A DNA stretch of 33,521 nucleotides, from assembly GCA_021464525.1 (NCBI GenBank), contig JADRCO010000448.1:1-33521 (forward strand). Direction: 5' to 3'. Position 1 is the first letter of the stretch. Each line of letters begins with the position of its first letter. This document shows positions 33,067 to 33,521 of the stretch, piece by piece. A program made the translations under genes and the position numbers. This DNA comes from Rhizophagus sp. LPA8_4_AMF (lineage: Eukaryota; Glomeromycota; Glomeromycetes; Glomerales; Glomeraceae). The notes below the pieces were generated by a model. The model made no database searches. It saw only the letters and a list, made by a program, of their open reading frames with translations, and was not told where the DNA came from.

Positions 33067-33521
33067 GGTGTTCACCCCAGATCAATTTTGATAAACTAAT
33101 ATGACGCGTGCCAGCAACCAACCATATTAACCATATTTATTGTTTATATGATCTGATCTAGCTGTACAAATTCAATTCTGATTGTTCGGGTTTTGATCAA
33201 AATCCATTAACCAATCCTAACATGTGATCAAAATCGATAATTGAGTACATTTGATTGGCTTATTTTAATCATCTTATTTTCATATAATAAATTTTACAAA
33301 ATATAAATAAGCAATATCATTAAAGTTTATTAAAATAATTAAAGGCGCATATTAAACTTTATTAGGTCTCAGAAGCCCTGTTCATTTCCGGTCGGTTGGG
33401 TTTTTCGGTCAGTTTTCATTTGTTTTGGTTGGACTAATCTTGTTGTGTAACGCGACAAAAATTCGAAAAAAAAACAAAAAAATTGGGGTTTTTTTAGTTC
33501 GAAAATAAATAATGCACCGCG
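33067..33521. other. Right flank, no gene recognised
   Basis: A direct repeat TGATCAAAATC occurs at about 33194 and 33226. Near 33395-33435 there is a T/G-rich patch (CGGTCGGTTGGGTTTTTCGG) that looks like part of a dispersed repeat, but the window ends before a second end can be seen. Confidence 0.35.

Noticed and set aside
1-33521. CRISPR array, operon or bacterial gene organisation
   Set aside because: The window is eukaryotic, with spliceosomal introns in every recognised gene, and shows no regularly spaced direct repeats of CRISPR type.

Overview
This is an AT-rich eukaryotic nuclear contig from a fungus. Its genes have several short introns (about 50-110 nt, GT..AG), long poly(A)/poly(T) tracts and HAL-type kinase, Rvs167-type BAR-SH3 and Mso1-type exocytosis proteins. 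The intron-rich style, base composition and a tail of decayed pogo-like and hAT-like transposons with nested MITEs fit an arbuscular mycorrhizal fungus (Glomeromycotina, Rhizophagus-like). That placement is inferred from style and family resemblance; no search was run.

Layout. 1-2.73 kb: no recognisable gene. 2.73-10.1 kb (+): a very long kinesin-4 family motor (5 exons, 2353 aa). 10.8-12.5 kb (-): a HAL4/SAT4-like Ser/Thr kinase (2 exons), convergent with the kinesin. 12.5-14.57 kb: intergenic. 14.57-16.4 kb (+): an amphiphysin/Rvs167 BAR-SH3 protein (8 exons). 16.4-18.7 kb: intergenic. 18.7-20.4 kb (+): an eIF5-mimic protein (BZW/5MP, 6 exons). 20.6-22.0 kb (-): a WDR83-like seven-bladed WD40 protein (8 exons). 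22.5-23.6 kb (+): an Mso1-like Sec1-binding protein with an N-terminal Cys/His knuckle (2 exons), divergent from WDR83. 23.9-26.2 kb (-): mitochondrial acetolactate synthase catalytic subunit (4 exons). From about 28 kb to 33 kb the sequence is mobile: a decayed hAT transposase carrying a tRNA-Phe-like insertion, a stand-alone 234-bp MITE with TA target duplication, and a complete but dead pogo-like element with 24-bp terminal inverted repeats. Two further MITEs sit inside the pogo element, each with its own target-site duplication.

The protein-coding genes are ordinary housekeeping and cytoskeletal functions (microtubule transport, endocytosis, translation control, exocytosis, branched-chain amino-acid synthesis, ion homeostasis). 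They show no sign of forming one pathway. The exon models below were built by hand: each junction keeps reading frame and joins conserved family motifs, and the summed exon lengths divide by three in every gene.

I did not find a clear new molecular system. The most interesting points are tandem SxIP-type (EB1-binding-like) motifs in the kinesin tail, the zinc-knuckle/Mso1 fusion, a stop-free intron whose length is a multiple of three inside the BAR domain, and the nested transposon stack with a C-to-T decay signature.
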